Assembly (NCBI GenBank): GCA_030672305.1
Contig: DAOVGR010000084.1
Location: 1 to 64,000, forward strand
Direction of reading: 5' to 3'
DNA length: 64,000 bases
From: Thermoplasmatales archaeon
GTDB taxonomy: Archaea; Thermoplasmatota; E2; DHVEG-1
Positions 44,498 to 53,276 of this stretch are shown here, one piece after another; within the stretch, counting starts at the first letter, position 1, and every line of letters starts with the position of its first letter. The position numbers and the translations under genes were made by a program. The notes beneath the pieces were generated by a model. That model searched no databases. It was not told the origin of the DNA and worked only from the letters and a program-made list of their open reading frames with translations.

Positions 44498-45262
44498 CTA
44501 TGGAATATCAGGGTAAGGACAATTCAATAGTATCATTAGAGAACCGCAACCGATAGCTATTGCACCAAATATAGCAGTACCTCTCATAAATCTCTCGTAT
44601 AGCCTTTGAAAAATATCAACATTCGGATATTTATCAGCTGATTCTTTAAATATTAATGCAAAAGCGAGGTAAATGCCAGTTATTACAAGAGTTGGAATAA
44701 CAATTAATGTCAAAATTCCACAAATTAGTGAATTATTCTCTAAAGGCGATTTAGGTTTAATTTCCTTATTCATCTCTTCAAGTATGGCAATTCTATCAGA
44801 TATTTCCTCATCGTTTATGATAATGTTATTAAGTTCATCCAAAACCTCTTGATTAGTAACCTCTATAGATTCCAACATCTCTAATGTTTTATCTTCACCA
44901 AGAATATTAGTGATTTCAATGCCTCCATTGTAGCATTTATCAAGATAATCATAAGTTATAGATGGTTTAGTGAAAAGCATACTAAAGAGAATTCTTGGAT
45001 TCCTTAACATCAACTTTGAGAATACACCCTTGTAATCATAATCAGAAGTGAACAGTTTGTGATTATATGGCTCTAATAAATCTTTAACATCTGCGTTATT
45101 TACTATGTCTATAATGGTCTGAAACAAGTAGTCTTTAGGTTCAGCATTTATCTTTTCTTCTGGTTGAATGGTTGCTACACTAGGTTGAACAGCAACACCA
45201 ATGAATAAAAGGATAATACCAACTACCAGCGTTTTATACAACACAACAGGCTTTTTATCCAT
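44498..45262 (-). CDS. exported membrane protein of unknown function
   Basis: This 254-residue protein starts at ATG 45262 (GAGGAGG about 10 bases upstream; an earlier in-frame ATG at 45280 overlaps this site). It has a signal sequence (TLVVGIILLFIGVAV), a helical extracytoplasmic region of about 150 residues, and two C-terminal membrane helices (CGILTLIVIPTLVITGIYL and GTAIFGAIAIGCGSLMILL). No family is recognised. The promoter carries TTAAC-TCTT-GTTAA (45336-45323 on the minus strand), a variant of the dyad of neighbouring secreted genes, so it may belong to the same regulon. Confidence 0.65.
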   Translation of the reverse strand: MDKKPVVLYKTLVVGIILLFIGVAVQPSVATIQPEEKINAEPKDYLFQTIIDIVNNADVKDLLEPYNHKLFTSDYDYKGVFSKLMLRNPRILFSMLFTKPSITYDYLDKCYNGGIEITNILGEDKTLEMLESIEVTNQEVLDELNNIIINDEEISDRIAILEEMNKEIKPKSPLENNSLICGILTLIVIPTLVITGIYLAFALIFKESADKYPNVDIFQRLYERFMRGTAIFGAIAIGCGSLMILLNCPYPDIP

Positions 45263-45378
45263 ATTTTCTTTCCTCCTCAAAACTATTTACTTGTAATATA
45301 ATATTTTAATTTAAATATTTCCTTAACAAGAGTTAATTAAAACAACTGTAAAAAATAATAATAATTAGAGTTATGATT

Positions 45379-45436
45379 TCAATATATTCTGATCAATGTT
45401 AGCAGTCTTTCCAGCATTGGGAAACGTTCTAAAAAC
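45379..45436 (-). pseudogene. out-of-frame conserved C-terminal tail after a beta-helix gene
   Basis: Immediately after the stop of the 45437-46768 gene, the next frame encodes RFLERFPMLERLLTLIRIY and a stop at 45379. That is the C-terminal tail found on three other secreted proteins here. The beta-helix gene has therefore lost its tail by a frameshift, or the tail is reached by frameshifting. Confidence 0.65.
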
Positions 45437-46768
45437 CTATAGGTCATATGGTTCTTTTGCAGGATGCCAATCAACATCAAATCTAAACGGAATTCCCAAA
45501 AAATTACCAATCATTTTCAATCCAAAAATAATCTTAGGAAGAATTCGTGATCTTCCCCAGTAGTTTCCATCCCATTTATTTCTAAATAATGAAAAATTCC
45601 AATATTTTGAAAGACCATGAATCTGGTTATCTATGAAGTTATTTTTTTTAATTAGATTAGGTTTCTTATTTTTATAGTTGTACGGCGTTGATTTGTACAT
45701 TTGAGCAGTCCATATGTTAATTCCATTAATACAATTGGTAATATTGTTCATATAACATGTGTTGTTGTATGACTCTATGCCTATGCATATACCGAAATAA
45801 TCATTTGAGACAGTATTCAAAGATATTGTGTTATTGTGTGAGTTATAGCAGATGAGAACACTGATTAACAATTCTCTTTCTTTTTTAGAAAAATTAGTTT
45901 GGGCAATATAATTTCTGAAGATACTGTTGTTACATGAATGTTTAAGCCAAAAACCATATCCCTTTTTATTATCAACAATATAATTCTCACAAAATGTGCT
46001 GTTGCATGAACGAGTTTGATCGATACCATGAAATTCATTATCAATTATTGTGTTAAGATTAACAGCGGTATTTTCTGAATTCTCAATGCGAATCCCATTC
46101 AGATTATTTATGATAGTATTTCCGGTTATATTATTGTCAGATGTCCAAGCAAATACGATCCCATTTTTTCCATTGTCTGTAATGTTATTTCCAAAAATGG
46201 CATTTCCATCTCCGCTATTTATGTAAATTCCTCCAACCTTATTTGATTTTATAACGTTATTGTAAACTTTGTTTCTATGACCTGTAATAAAAATGCCATT
46301 TCCGTTGCCGATTAGGATATTGTTTTTTATTGTATTTTCATTGCCCCCGTATTGTTTGTGTGTCACCCGGATACCAGCATATCTATAAGTGTCGTTACTA
46401 TTTCGGATTGTAAATTTACTAATATTTATGTAATTATCTGTTATAAAGACGGTATTTTCATATCCATTCCCATCAATTATGGTGGTATTTTTTTCTTCCC
46501 CTTTGAGAATAATAGGTTTATCAATAATTATACTCTCATAATATGGTGAACTATCATCATAGACAAAAACAGTATCCCCAGCATTGGCCGCATCTATTCC
46601 GTCTTGAATCATACTGTAATTATTAGGACCATACCCACCTACATAGAGTGTATTTCCTTCAAATGTAGTTGGTAAAAAATTTCTCTCCATAAATATAGTT
46701 CCTGATGCAGGTGTAATAACAGAAATCAGCAGTGTACAGATAATAATTCCAACTAATTTATTTTTCAT
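45437..46768 (-). CDS. secreted NosD-like beta-helix protein, tail frameshifted
   Basis: This 443-residue protein has a signal sequence (residues 4-22), the NNYSMIQDGIDAANAGDTVF opening of a right-handed beta-helix and about 12 coils (NNITGNTIINNLNGIRIENS type). The closing region has NKWDGNYWGRSR, typical of NosD-like proteins, then a hydrophobic/basic segment (ILPKIIFGLKMIGNFLGIPF) and FDVDWHPAKEPYDL. It follows the propeller gene with a 4-base gap, so the two form an operon. The conserved tail lies out of frame downstream. Confidence 0.75.
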   Translation of the reverse strand: MKNKLVGIIICTLLISVITPASGTIFMERNFLPTTFEGNTLYVGGYGPNNYSMIQDGIDAANAGDTVFVYDDSSPYYESIIIDKPIILKGEEKNTTIIDGNGYENTVFITDNYINISKFTIRNSNDTYRYAGIRVTHKQYGGNENTIKNNILIGNGNGIFITGHRNKVYNNVIKSNKVGGIYINSGDGNAIFGNNITDNGKNGIVFAWTSDNNITGNTIINNLNGIRIENSENTAVNLNTIIDNEFHGIDQTRSCNSTFCENYIVDNKKGYGFWLKHSCNNSIFRNYIAQTNFSKKERELLISVLICYNSHNNTISLNTVSNDYFGICIGIESYNNTCYMNNITNCINGINIWTAQMYKSTPYNYKNKKPNLIKKNNFIDNQIHGLSKYWNFSLFRNKWDGNYWGRSRILPKIIFGLKMIGNFLGIPFRFDVDWHPAKEPYDL

Positions 46769-46772
46769 ATTG

Positions 46773-48458
46773 TTACCTCCATTCCATAAGATATACCAGC
46801 CTACTTAGTATTTGAAAACGACCTAAAAACCAATAGAATAACGAACAAGCTGTTGCCTTGCTTCTAGGTATCTCTACATCAAAATAAGTCCAATCACTCT
46901 CAGCATCATAAATGTCTCTTGCCTTTGCTTTGATTGTATATTCTCCTTTTTCAATCCATATATGTTCTAATGTAATCTCTTCATCTGAATTACAATATTC
47001 AGTCCACTCAGTGTTATTGTCTCCCCAGTCAATTAAGTATTTGACATCATCTCCGTCAAGGTCAGTGGTAACAAATGTGTAGTTATATTCTATACCTGGT
47101 TTTCCTCTTTTTGGACCATCAATCTTTGGTGCATCTGGTGGAAGGTTTTCACCTGCAACTTTTATCAGCCAAACATTGGTAGTTTGTGCAGGATTAGAAT
47201 TTGTTGATCCCGAACTCTTCCAGCCATTAGGCATTGTAGCTCCTGAAATTATGTAGCCGTTGTCATTGGTCTGTTGAACTGAATAACCCCAGTCACTACT
47301 GTTTTCTGCAAATCCAAATGTATAATTCCATTCTTCAATTCCAACGGAATTTGTTTTAATCAAACAGACATCTGGGTCTTTTGTATCAAATGACGATATC
47401 GATCCTGCGATTATATATCCACCCTCTTTTGTCTGCTGAACCGAACGACCTCTGTCAGCGTAGGGTCCTCCGAATGTATGGTTCCATTCTTCGTTTCCAT
47501 TGGGATCTGTTTTAATCATCAAAACGTCTGATTCAGCTACAAAAATTATCTCTGTGTCTCCAGTGATTATGTAGCCTCCGTCCTTGGTCTGCTGAACCGA
47601 GTAGCCCATATCTACTTTATTTGTAATACCGGTTCCTCCGAATGTCTGATGCCATTGTTTATTTCCATTAGAGTCTGTTTTGATCAACCAAACATCACAA
47701 CCCGTGTAATCTTCATCATATGAGACTGTATATCCTGTTATTACATAACCATCATCGCTAGTCTGCTGAACCGAATAACCTCTATCATGATTGATTCCTC
47801 CGAATGTATGGTTCCATTCCTCAATTCCCTCGGAATTTGTTTTGATCAACCAAACATCTGATTCTCCTGCACCATATGATTCTGTATAACCAGTGATTAT
47901 ATAGCCACTATCATTTGTCTGTTGAACCGAATGACCCCAATCAATACTGGGTCCTCCAAAAGTTATATTCCATTCTTCAATTCCAACAGAATCTGTTTTA
48001 ATCAACCATGCATCAAAATTACCTGCACCAAATGAATAAGTGCATCCTGAGATTATAAAGCCTTCATCATTTGTCTGTCTAACTGAATAACCTCTATCAT
48101 AATCGGGTCCTCCAAATGTATGGTTCCATTCTTCGATTCCGTTGGAATCTGTTTTAATCAACAAAGCATCCCAGTTACCAGCACCAAAAGAATTTGTGAA
48201 TCCTGTTATTATAAAGCCTTCATCATTTGTCTGCTGAACCGAATAGCCATCATCGTAATCAGTTCCTCCAAAAGTTACGTTCCATTCTTCTTCAGGAGGA
48301 TCACCGCGAATAAGAAAATTAAAATATTCATTTCTATTTGTTACTGAAACTGTATCAAATATTTCAGCACCTACATTTAAATTAAATACAATGCTTGCTA
48401 CTGAAAATAAAAATAATATACTAATGGCAAGTCCTTTTTTTAACAAATTATTCTTCAT
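46773..48458 (-). CDS. secreted seven-repeat beta-propeller with PKD domain
   Basis: After a signal sequence (residues 8-31) there are seven repeats of about 57 residues of the type EEWNxTFGGxxxDxGxSVQQ followed by TxDxGYIITG. Each probably forms one blade of a seven-bladed propeller (the fifth begins KQWHQTFGG). A PKD domain follows (about 455-540, YLIDWGDNNTEWTEY). The last 27 residues (IPRSKA...FYWFLGRFQILSRLVYLMEW) are the tail seen also at the ends of the 57047 and 58686 genes. The role of the propeller is unknown; a surface location is likely. It is the first gene of a two-gene operon. Confidence 0.8.
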   Translation of the reverse strand: MKNNLLKKGLAISILFLFSVASIVFNLNVGAEIFDTVSVTNRNEYFNFLIRGDPPEEEWNVTFGGTDYDDGYSVQQTNDEGFIITGFTNSFGAGNWDALLIKTDSNGIEEWNHTFGGPDYDRGYSVRQTNDEGFIISGCTYSFGAGNFDAWLIKTDSVGIEEWNITFGGPSIDWGHSVQQTNDSGYIITGYTESYGAGESDVWLIKTNSEGIEEWNHTFGGINHDRGYSVQQTSDDGYVITGYTVSYDEDYTGCDVWLIKTDSNGNKQWHQTFGGTGITNKVDMGYSVQQTKDGGYIITGDTEIIFVAESDVLMIKTDPNGNEEWNHTFGGPYADRGRSVQQTKEGGYIIAGSISSFDTKDPDVCLIKTNSVGIEEWNYTFGFAENSSDWGYSVQQTNDNGYIISGATMPNGWKSSGSTNSNPAQTTNVWLIKVAGENLPPDAPKIDGPKRGKPGIEYNYTFVTTDLDGDDVKYLIDWGDNNTEWTEYCNSDEEITLEHIWIEKGEYTIKAKARDIYDAESDWTYFDVEIPRSKATACSLFYWFLGRFQILSRLVYLMEWR

Positions 48459-48773
48459 ATTTTTTTCCTCCCTTATATTATATAATCTAATAAATACTAT
48501 ATAAATTTTTTTTTAGTAAATATTGTTGTACAAAAGCATTTTTTTCGATATCTATTTATCATCTTCTTCTATAAAAAACTTGATTTTTTTAAAAATAAAA
48601 AAAATTGTAAAAGATAAGACACTTTTATAGTATATTTAAACTCTTAAGTAATTAATAAAACCAAATTATGAAATTTATAATTAAATTTTGTAAATATATA
48701 TAACATATCTTAAAAAGATTTATATCAATCCAATTGATTACAATTGTTAATTATAATTGAGGAGGTATAGAAT
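48459..48773. promoter_or_regulatory. divergent promoter region
   Basis: For the minus-strand propeller gene, TTTATATAGTATTT (about 48492-48506) is a TATA candidate, with GGGAGGAA before the ATG. For the plus-strand gene, GATTTATATCAATCC lies near 48716-48731, with three CAATTG/TAATTG half-sites between it and the GAGGAGGT ribosome site. No other gene is visible in these 315 bases. Confidence 0.45.
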
Positions 48774-49226
48774 TTGAAAAATAAAATCATAATTGTTATA
48801 ATATTTGTTTTACTGTTAATTCCCAGTATTCCAATAATGGATGCAACAAATAATCAAATAATTAAAAATAATGAAAATAATTTTAAAATTAAAGATAATC
48901 TTGACAAAAATATAATAATTTCAAGTAGGCAAAAATCTTCTTCCACATTAGAAGAAAAAAATATATCATACATAATTTCATCTGGTGAAGGACGCGGATA
49001 TTTTTTCCCACCCAGAGCAGGTAGAAAAAAATTTTTTTGTGTAGCCGCAATAATAGTTTATACAAGCTTATTTAGTTCAACATTGATCAAGGGTGAACAT
49101 TATGATGGACCTCAGGTGCTTATTTTCATTGGATTTGCTCGTGTATGGTATACAAAGCGTGTTGTCTTAAGAGATGATATAAGTTTGATTGGAATAGGCT
49201 TTGCAAAAGTATTTTTTGACTTATAA
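48774..49226 (+). CDS. small secreted hypothetical protein (TTG start)
   Basis: This 150-residue protein begins at a TTG placed 7 bases after GAGGAGGT; no ATG is available nearby. It has a signal sequence (IIIVIIFVLLLIPSIPIM), an Asn/Lys-rich low-complexity stretch, then a compact hydrophobic domain (VAAIIVYTSLFSSTLIKG, LIFIGFARVWYT, GIGFAKVFF). No family is recognised. It is the only plus-strand gene in this secreted cluster. Confidence 0.55.
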   Translation: MKNKIIIVIIFVLLLIPSIPIMDATNNQIIKNNENNFKIKDNLDKNIIISSRQKSSSTLEEKNISYIISSGEGRGYFFPPRAGRKKFFCVAAIIVYTSLFSSTLIKGEHYDGPQVLIFIGFARVWYTKRVVLRDDISLIGIGFAKVFFDL

Positions 49227-49360
49227 ATAACAAATACAAAGATAATATTAGTACCTATAAAATTATTTAAAGTTTATAACAAAACGAGATAGTTACTATT
49301 TTTTTTTTATGCTTAATGATACTTGGTCTTATAGTGCTAACCGCAACAAGATGAATCTTA

Positions 49361-49930
49361 TTAAACAATAGTGACGTTAATATGTGATATGCATGAATCT
49401 TTGAAGGTAGTACTATTATCTAAATCCTTGGGAATTCCACGGACAAACACAAACACATCAAGTAGTACATTTTCTCTTTCTTCAGCATTAAATGAAATTT
49501 CGATATCTCTAGAAAAAATCCCATTTCCATACTCCTTTAAATGTCTCCATTCAACAAAAAATAGTGGTTCGACCCAAGGTATCCATTCATTCATTTCAAC
49601 GTCTGTCACGCTCATAAAATAGAATGCTAACCGAGGAAGAAATATCGGTTTTTTTAATATTTCCCAACTCCAATTAATGTACATAAGTTTTCCAAATATG
49701 GTTCCCTCATTGTCTGCTGTCCAAGTGACATTATGATCATAACATGTTACGTTTACCCCAGCGCATCCTCCGCTTGGTTCAAATTTTGTATAAACATCAG
49801 CGATTTTGATTTTAGTATTTTCAATTGATTGCTTCATACTAGGATTAATAGTACTAACACCTTGAACAACACTTATCCCTACTAATAGGATTATTATTCC
49901 TAGTACCAAACTTTTTCTAAAAATATTCAT
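49361..49930 (-). CDS. small secreted hypothetical protein
   Basis: This 189-residue protein has a signal sequence of the local type (FRKSLVLGIIILLVGISVVQG). A beta-rich domain follows with GGCAGVNVTCYDHNVTWTAD (two cysteines, possibly a disulfide) and an Ig-like closing strand set (NVLLDVFVFVRGI, SHINVTIV). No family is recognised and there is no anchor. Its promoter carries the conserved AATATATTTTTAA block with a shortened dyad. A GAGGAGGT-type ribosome site precedes the ATG. Confidence 0.6.
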   Translation of the reverse strand: MNIFRKSLVLGIIILLVGISVVQGVSTINPSMKQSIENTKIKIADVYTKFEPSGGCAGVNVTCYDHNVTWTADNEGTIFGKLMYINWSWEILKKPIFLPRLAFYFMSVTDVEMNEWIPWVEPLFFVEWRHLKEYGNGIFSRDIEISFNAEERENVLLDVFVFVRGIPKDLDNSTTFKDSCISHINVTIV

Positions 49931-49979
49931 ATCCTTCTTTACCTCCTCTATATATGAGATTATGGATATTACTAATAAA

Positions 49980-50040
49980 TTAAAACTTTTCTAAATAAAT
50001 AAATATATTTTTAACTAAAATTAATATTTGTTAATATCAT
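49980..50040 (-). promoter_or_regulatory. conserved secreted-gene promoter (third copy)
   Basis: This region contains the block AAATATATTTTTAACT (50001-50016) and the leader block TTAAAACTTTTCTAAA (49980-49995) in the same order as at the other copies. The dyad region has only ATATTAACA, lacking the second arm. Confidence 0.55.
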
Positions 50041-50194
50041 CATACTTATATCAATTTAAACTTTTTAAAAAAAAAAGAAGGAAAGGTTTTTTTACCAAAT
50101 TTTTTGAATTTGGAAGATTAAAGGATGTACTAATCCTAAGATGCGCTATCCTTTAGTAATTATGACGTAAATTTTAAACTATACTTTTTAGACA

Positions 50195-51256
50195 TTATGT
50201 ATTATATGATATAAGTTCTACAAGAATGTTACTTACCGAAGGAAGAATATCTTGGAAATTTCCTATAACCTTAACTATGTTTTTTACCTCTGTATCATTA
50301 TAATATATATTTGTTAGATTAGTCCCCAAAAAAGAAATATTGTAGCACTCGAATGTTCCTGCAGGAACTGTTACCATATCTTTGCCCAAGCAGCAAATTA
50401 ATGGTGGTGTTGCTGGAATTTCAAATACATTATCCATACCCAAATACTCCTTTAAGATATATGAAATATTGATTATCGGAAGAATATCTAGTAGTTTATT
50501 TGATAACTCTAGTAACATCGAAATTTTAGGTCCATTGAAAGTATCATTTATCCACCTTAATATGGGGTTAATTGCCCTATTAAAGCCATCTATTTTATCT
50601 AGAAGTGGAGATTCGATTGTACCGTCAAGTGTAAAATTTGTAGCAGGAAGTCCCCAATATTCACCTATTTCAAATGGGAATTTAATTATAGGTGGATAAG
50701 GATTTCCCATAACTATATCCAAATCAATTGTTCCGATGATTTCCTTATGAAGTTTAAATGGAAAATTAATATAAGGTTGCTCCTCAATCTTCACATCTAT
50801 GGTACCATATATTTTAGGATGAATTTGTTTTATTCTTAGATCAGTTTTGTTTAAAAGCATAGTCCCTTCAATTGTTGTACTTTTAAATTCAAATGAGATA
50901 TTTATTAGGCCATCACCAAGATCTAAAGCAATCCAAAAGGATCCGGTATTTCCTCCTTCAAATGCTAATTCGTAGGAATCTTCAGTAACCTTTATAACTT
51001 CAAGATATAAATTATCCATTTTTAAATCCATATATAAACCTAGATCTGGTTCTCCAAAATCAATATTAAATGAATAAATTTTATATGTCCAGCTGTAACC
51101 CTCCTCCCAAACAGGAGCCTCGACTTGATTAAATGAGATTGGTACATTTTTGTCTGATTCATGTTTAACTGGCGTGTTCTCAACATCTTGAGCAGTTGTT
51201 AAAAAAGCAGTCATCAGCATTACACATACTAAAATACCAATTATTTTTGTTTTCAT
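50195..51256 (-). CDS. secreted hypothetical protein
   Basis: This 353-residue protein has a signal sequence (IIGILVCVMLMTAFLTTAQ). The rest is a large beta-rich domain beginning APVWEEGYSWTYKIYSFNID, reminiscent of lipid-binding or lipoprotein-like barrels that open with a V-x-G-x-x-W-x-Y strand. A helical insert (GFNRAINPILRWINDTFNGP) and a final CCLGKDMVTVPAGTFECYNISF segment, common in this broad group, follow. No enzyme signature is seen. The promoter carries the shared TATA block. No anchor is visible. Confidence 0.6.
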   Translation of the reverse strand: MKTKIIGILVCVMLMTAFLTTAQDVENTPVKHESDKNVPISFNQVEAPVWEEGYSWTYKIYSFNIDFGEPDLGLYMDLKMDNLYLEVIKVTEDSYELAFEGGNTGSFWIALDLGDGLINISFEFKSTTIEGTMLLNKTDLRIKQIHPKIYGTIDVKIEEQPYINFPFKLHKEIIGTIDLDIVMGNPYPPIIKFPFEIGEYWGLPATNFTLDGTIESPLLDKIDGFNRAINPILRWINDTFNGPKISMLLELSNKLLDILPIINISYILKEYLGMDNVFEIPATPPLICCLGKDMVTVPAGTFECYNISFLGTNLTNIYYNDTEVKNIVKVIGNFQDILPSVSNILVELISYNT

Positions 51257-51642
51257 TTCTTTCTCTTCTCCCCAAATATGAAATAAAGCATATTATTTGT
51301 AAATTAAAGGTTTTCTAAATAAATTAATATATTTTTAATTAAATATTTATTTAACATTTGTTTAAATCCGATTTCATTTCAAATAAATGATTTAAATGAA
51401 TTGGGTAAAAAATATTGTTTTTCTGCAAATAGAAAAAATTGTGCTATTTATAAGAAATTTGAATTGGTAGATTAACTATAATTTTTTTATATTCCCAAAT
51501 AAAATCTATATTGAATAATAGCTTTTTTCAAATTGAAAATGTAATTAAAAATAATTATTCATATAATAATTATAATTTGTACTAACAAGTTGTTTATTTG
51601 TAGATAACTCAAATGGCAAAGAGATTACACATTGCTCTTAGG
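51257..51642 (-). promoter_or_regulatory. conserved secreted-gene promoter and spacer
   Basis: The part next to the gene has the leader block (51301-51320), the TATA block AATATATTTTTAATT (51326-51340), the dyad-like TTAACATTTGTTTAA (51351-51365) and GATTTCATTTCAAA (51367-51380). The remainder to 51642 is AT-rich with no gene seen. Confidence 0.55.
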
Positions 51643-52923
51643 TTACGCAATGGGTGTACGAACACTAAGTGCATAACCATTACAACTCAATGTTGATTTA
51701 AACATTAAATCTGGAAATTCAGGGTCTGAAATATTGCTCTCTATCCATAATCCTAAAAAACCAGTTATTACAAGATTCGAAACGTTACCATTTTGAGATC
51801 CATACAAACCCTTAGTTGTAACAGATAAATTGCCATCAGACAAACTTGCATAGCCTACCATACTTCGCTCAGGTATCAATTTATGATGAAGATACATTAG
51901 TTTATAACCTGGCTCAAGTGCCCAAAAAGCCATATCAAGAATTGAGATAAATATGTTAAAGAATTTATCAATAATATTCATAATTTCATCAACATCATAA
52001 CCAAGGTCTTCAAGTATTATTACTACCATCCATATTAACATTAGAATGGGTAAAGTTACTCCAAGTATCAATAAGCCTGGTATCAATATAGGAGATGTTA
52101 TGATCAAACGAGGTAGACTACCCAAAAACATTAGCAACGGATCAATTGCTAAGTAAGTAATATGTGCATAACCATCGCAAGATACACTGCACCAGGTGTT
52201 GGAGATAACATCATCTAAAACAGTGTGCTTCTTTTCGTTTTTCATTAACTCAAATATCTTTAAACATCCTAGATATTCATAAATTTGTTTTCCATATTGC
52301 CCAGTAATCAAATCAATTGATTCTTCCTTGCCAATATCAGCTGGTAATAAATCTAAATCTTTCAAATAATGATAAACACTATCAACTATCTTATGAGCTT
52401 CCTTTTTTTCATAAGATGAAGTTTTATTAGAATCAATAATTTTTAATGATTTTTTCATATCGTGTAGTAAGTACGTAAGTTCTGTAACCTCATCGGCAGA
52501 CAGTTCCTTTGTGATTTCTTCGACACCAGTAAGAGTACACACGTGGAGTGTTACTATATTCTTTCCATTTTCTTTATCTATATTATTATAAAAATTATTG
52601 CTAAATAGAAGATTTGTTAATGCTTTTAGATTTTCATCTAAGTTTTCATCCAGATCAAAACTATTTAACAAACCTTTACCAAATCTCGTATTAAATAAAG
52701 ATTTCATTTTAGAAACTTGTTTTTCTAAATAATTTTCATCGTAATTTTTAAATTTGGATAGAACATTATTCATCACAGATAGTAATATATTACTTTTTTC
52801 AATTCCTTTTATTTTATCTATTAAAGATTGTCCTTGTACATTCTGAACCAAGGTTGAGCTTGATATTAAAAGAAATGAAACTAAAATTACTCCACAAATA
52901 GCTAATCTTATCCTCTTATGCAT
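51643..52923 (-). CDS. exported membrane protein of unknown function
   Basis: This 426-residue protein has a signal sequence (LAICGVILVSFLLISSS), a long helical Asn/Lys/Asp-rich region (about 35-225), a small Cys pair (WCSVSCDGYAH) and a strongly hydrophobic segment of two membrane helices (LIITSPILIPGLLILGVTLP and ILMLIWMVVIIL). It ends with a beta domain (LVITGFLGLWIESN). No family is recognised. The GGAGGG ribosome site lies inside a short upstream frame that encodes only a signal peptide. Confidence 0.6.
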   Translation of the reverse strand: MHKRIRLAICGVILVSFLLISSSTLVQNVQGQSLIDKIKGIEKSNILLSVMNNVLSKFKNYDENYLEKQVSKMKSLFNTRFGKGLLNSFDLDENLDENLKALTNLLFSNNFYNNIDKENGKNIVTLHVCTLTGVEEITKELSADEVTELTYLLHDMKKSLKIIDSNKTSSYEKKEAHKIVDSVYHYLKDLDLLPADIGKEESIDLITGQYGKQIYEYLGCLKIFELMKNEKKHTVLDDVISNTWCSVSCDGYAHITYLAIDPLLMFLGSLPRLIITSPILIPGLLILGVTLPILMLIWMVVIILEDLGYDVDEIMNIIDKFFNIFISILDMAFWALEPGYKLMYLHHKLIPERSMVGYASLSDGNLSVTTKGLYGSQNGNVSNLVITGFLGLWIESNISDPEFPDLMFKSTLSCNGYALSVRTPIA

Positions 52924-53044
52924 ACAAATCCCTCCATAAATAATTGTTAATTATTTTCAGTCTATTCAAAACTGGTATACTTGTGCCAACAAATAAAGCT
53001 ATTATTCCTAAAACAAATCCTTTTCTAAAAACACCTTTTTGCAT
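52916..53044 (-). pseudogene. signal-peptide-only remnant of a secreted gene
   Basis: This frame begins MQKGVFRKGFVLGIIALFVG, nearly the same leader as the decayed gene at 58686-60092, and stops after 42 codons, overlapping the next gene's start. GGGGAGGAAG precedes it and a TTTAAATATTT TATA box lies about 60 bases upstream. It is either a truncated gene or a small leader ORF coupled to the downstream gene. Confidence 0.5.
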
Positions 53045-53276
53045 TTTTCAACTTCCTCCCCAAATAAAATTTTCATGACTCTAATAAATTATCTTAATTT
53101 AAATATTTCCAAGAGTTTTCTATTTGCAACAACTGTAATAGAATAGATTTCAACCCGACAATTGCTCTATAAATTTAAAAAGAACTAAACAGAAAACCTC
53201 GTTTTATTAAAATTATCCATCTTAGACGAATTTCCAAATATAATTCCTACTCGATAAAGTGTAGTAGTAATTTAAG

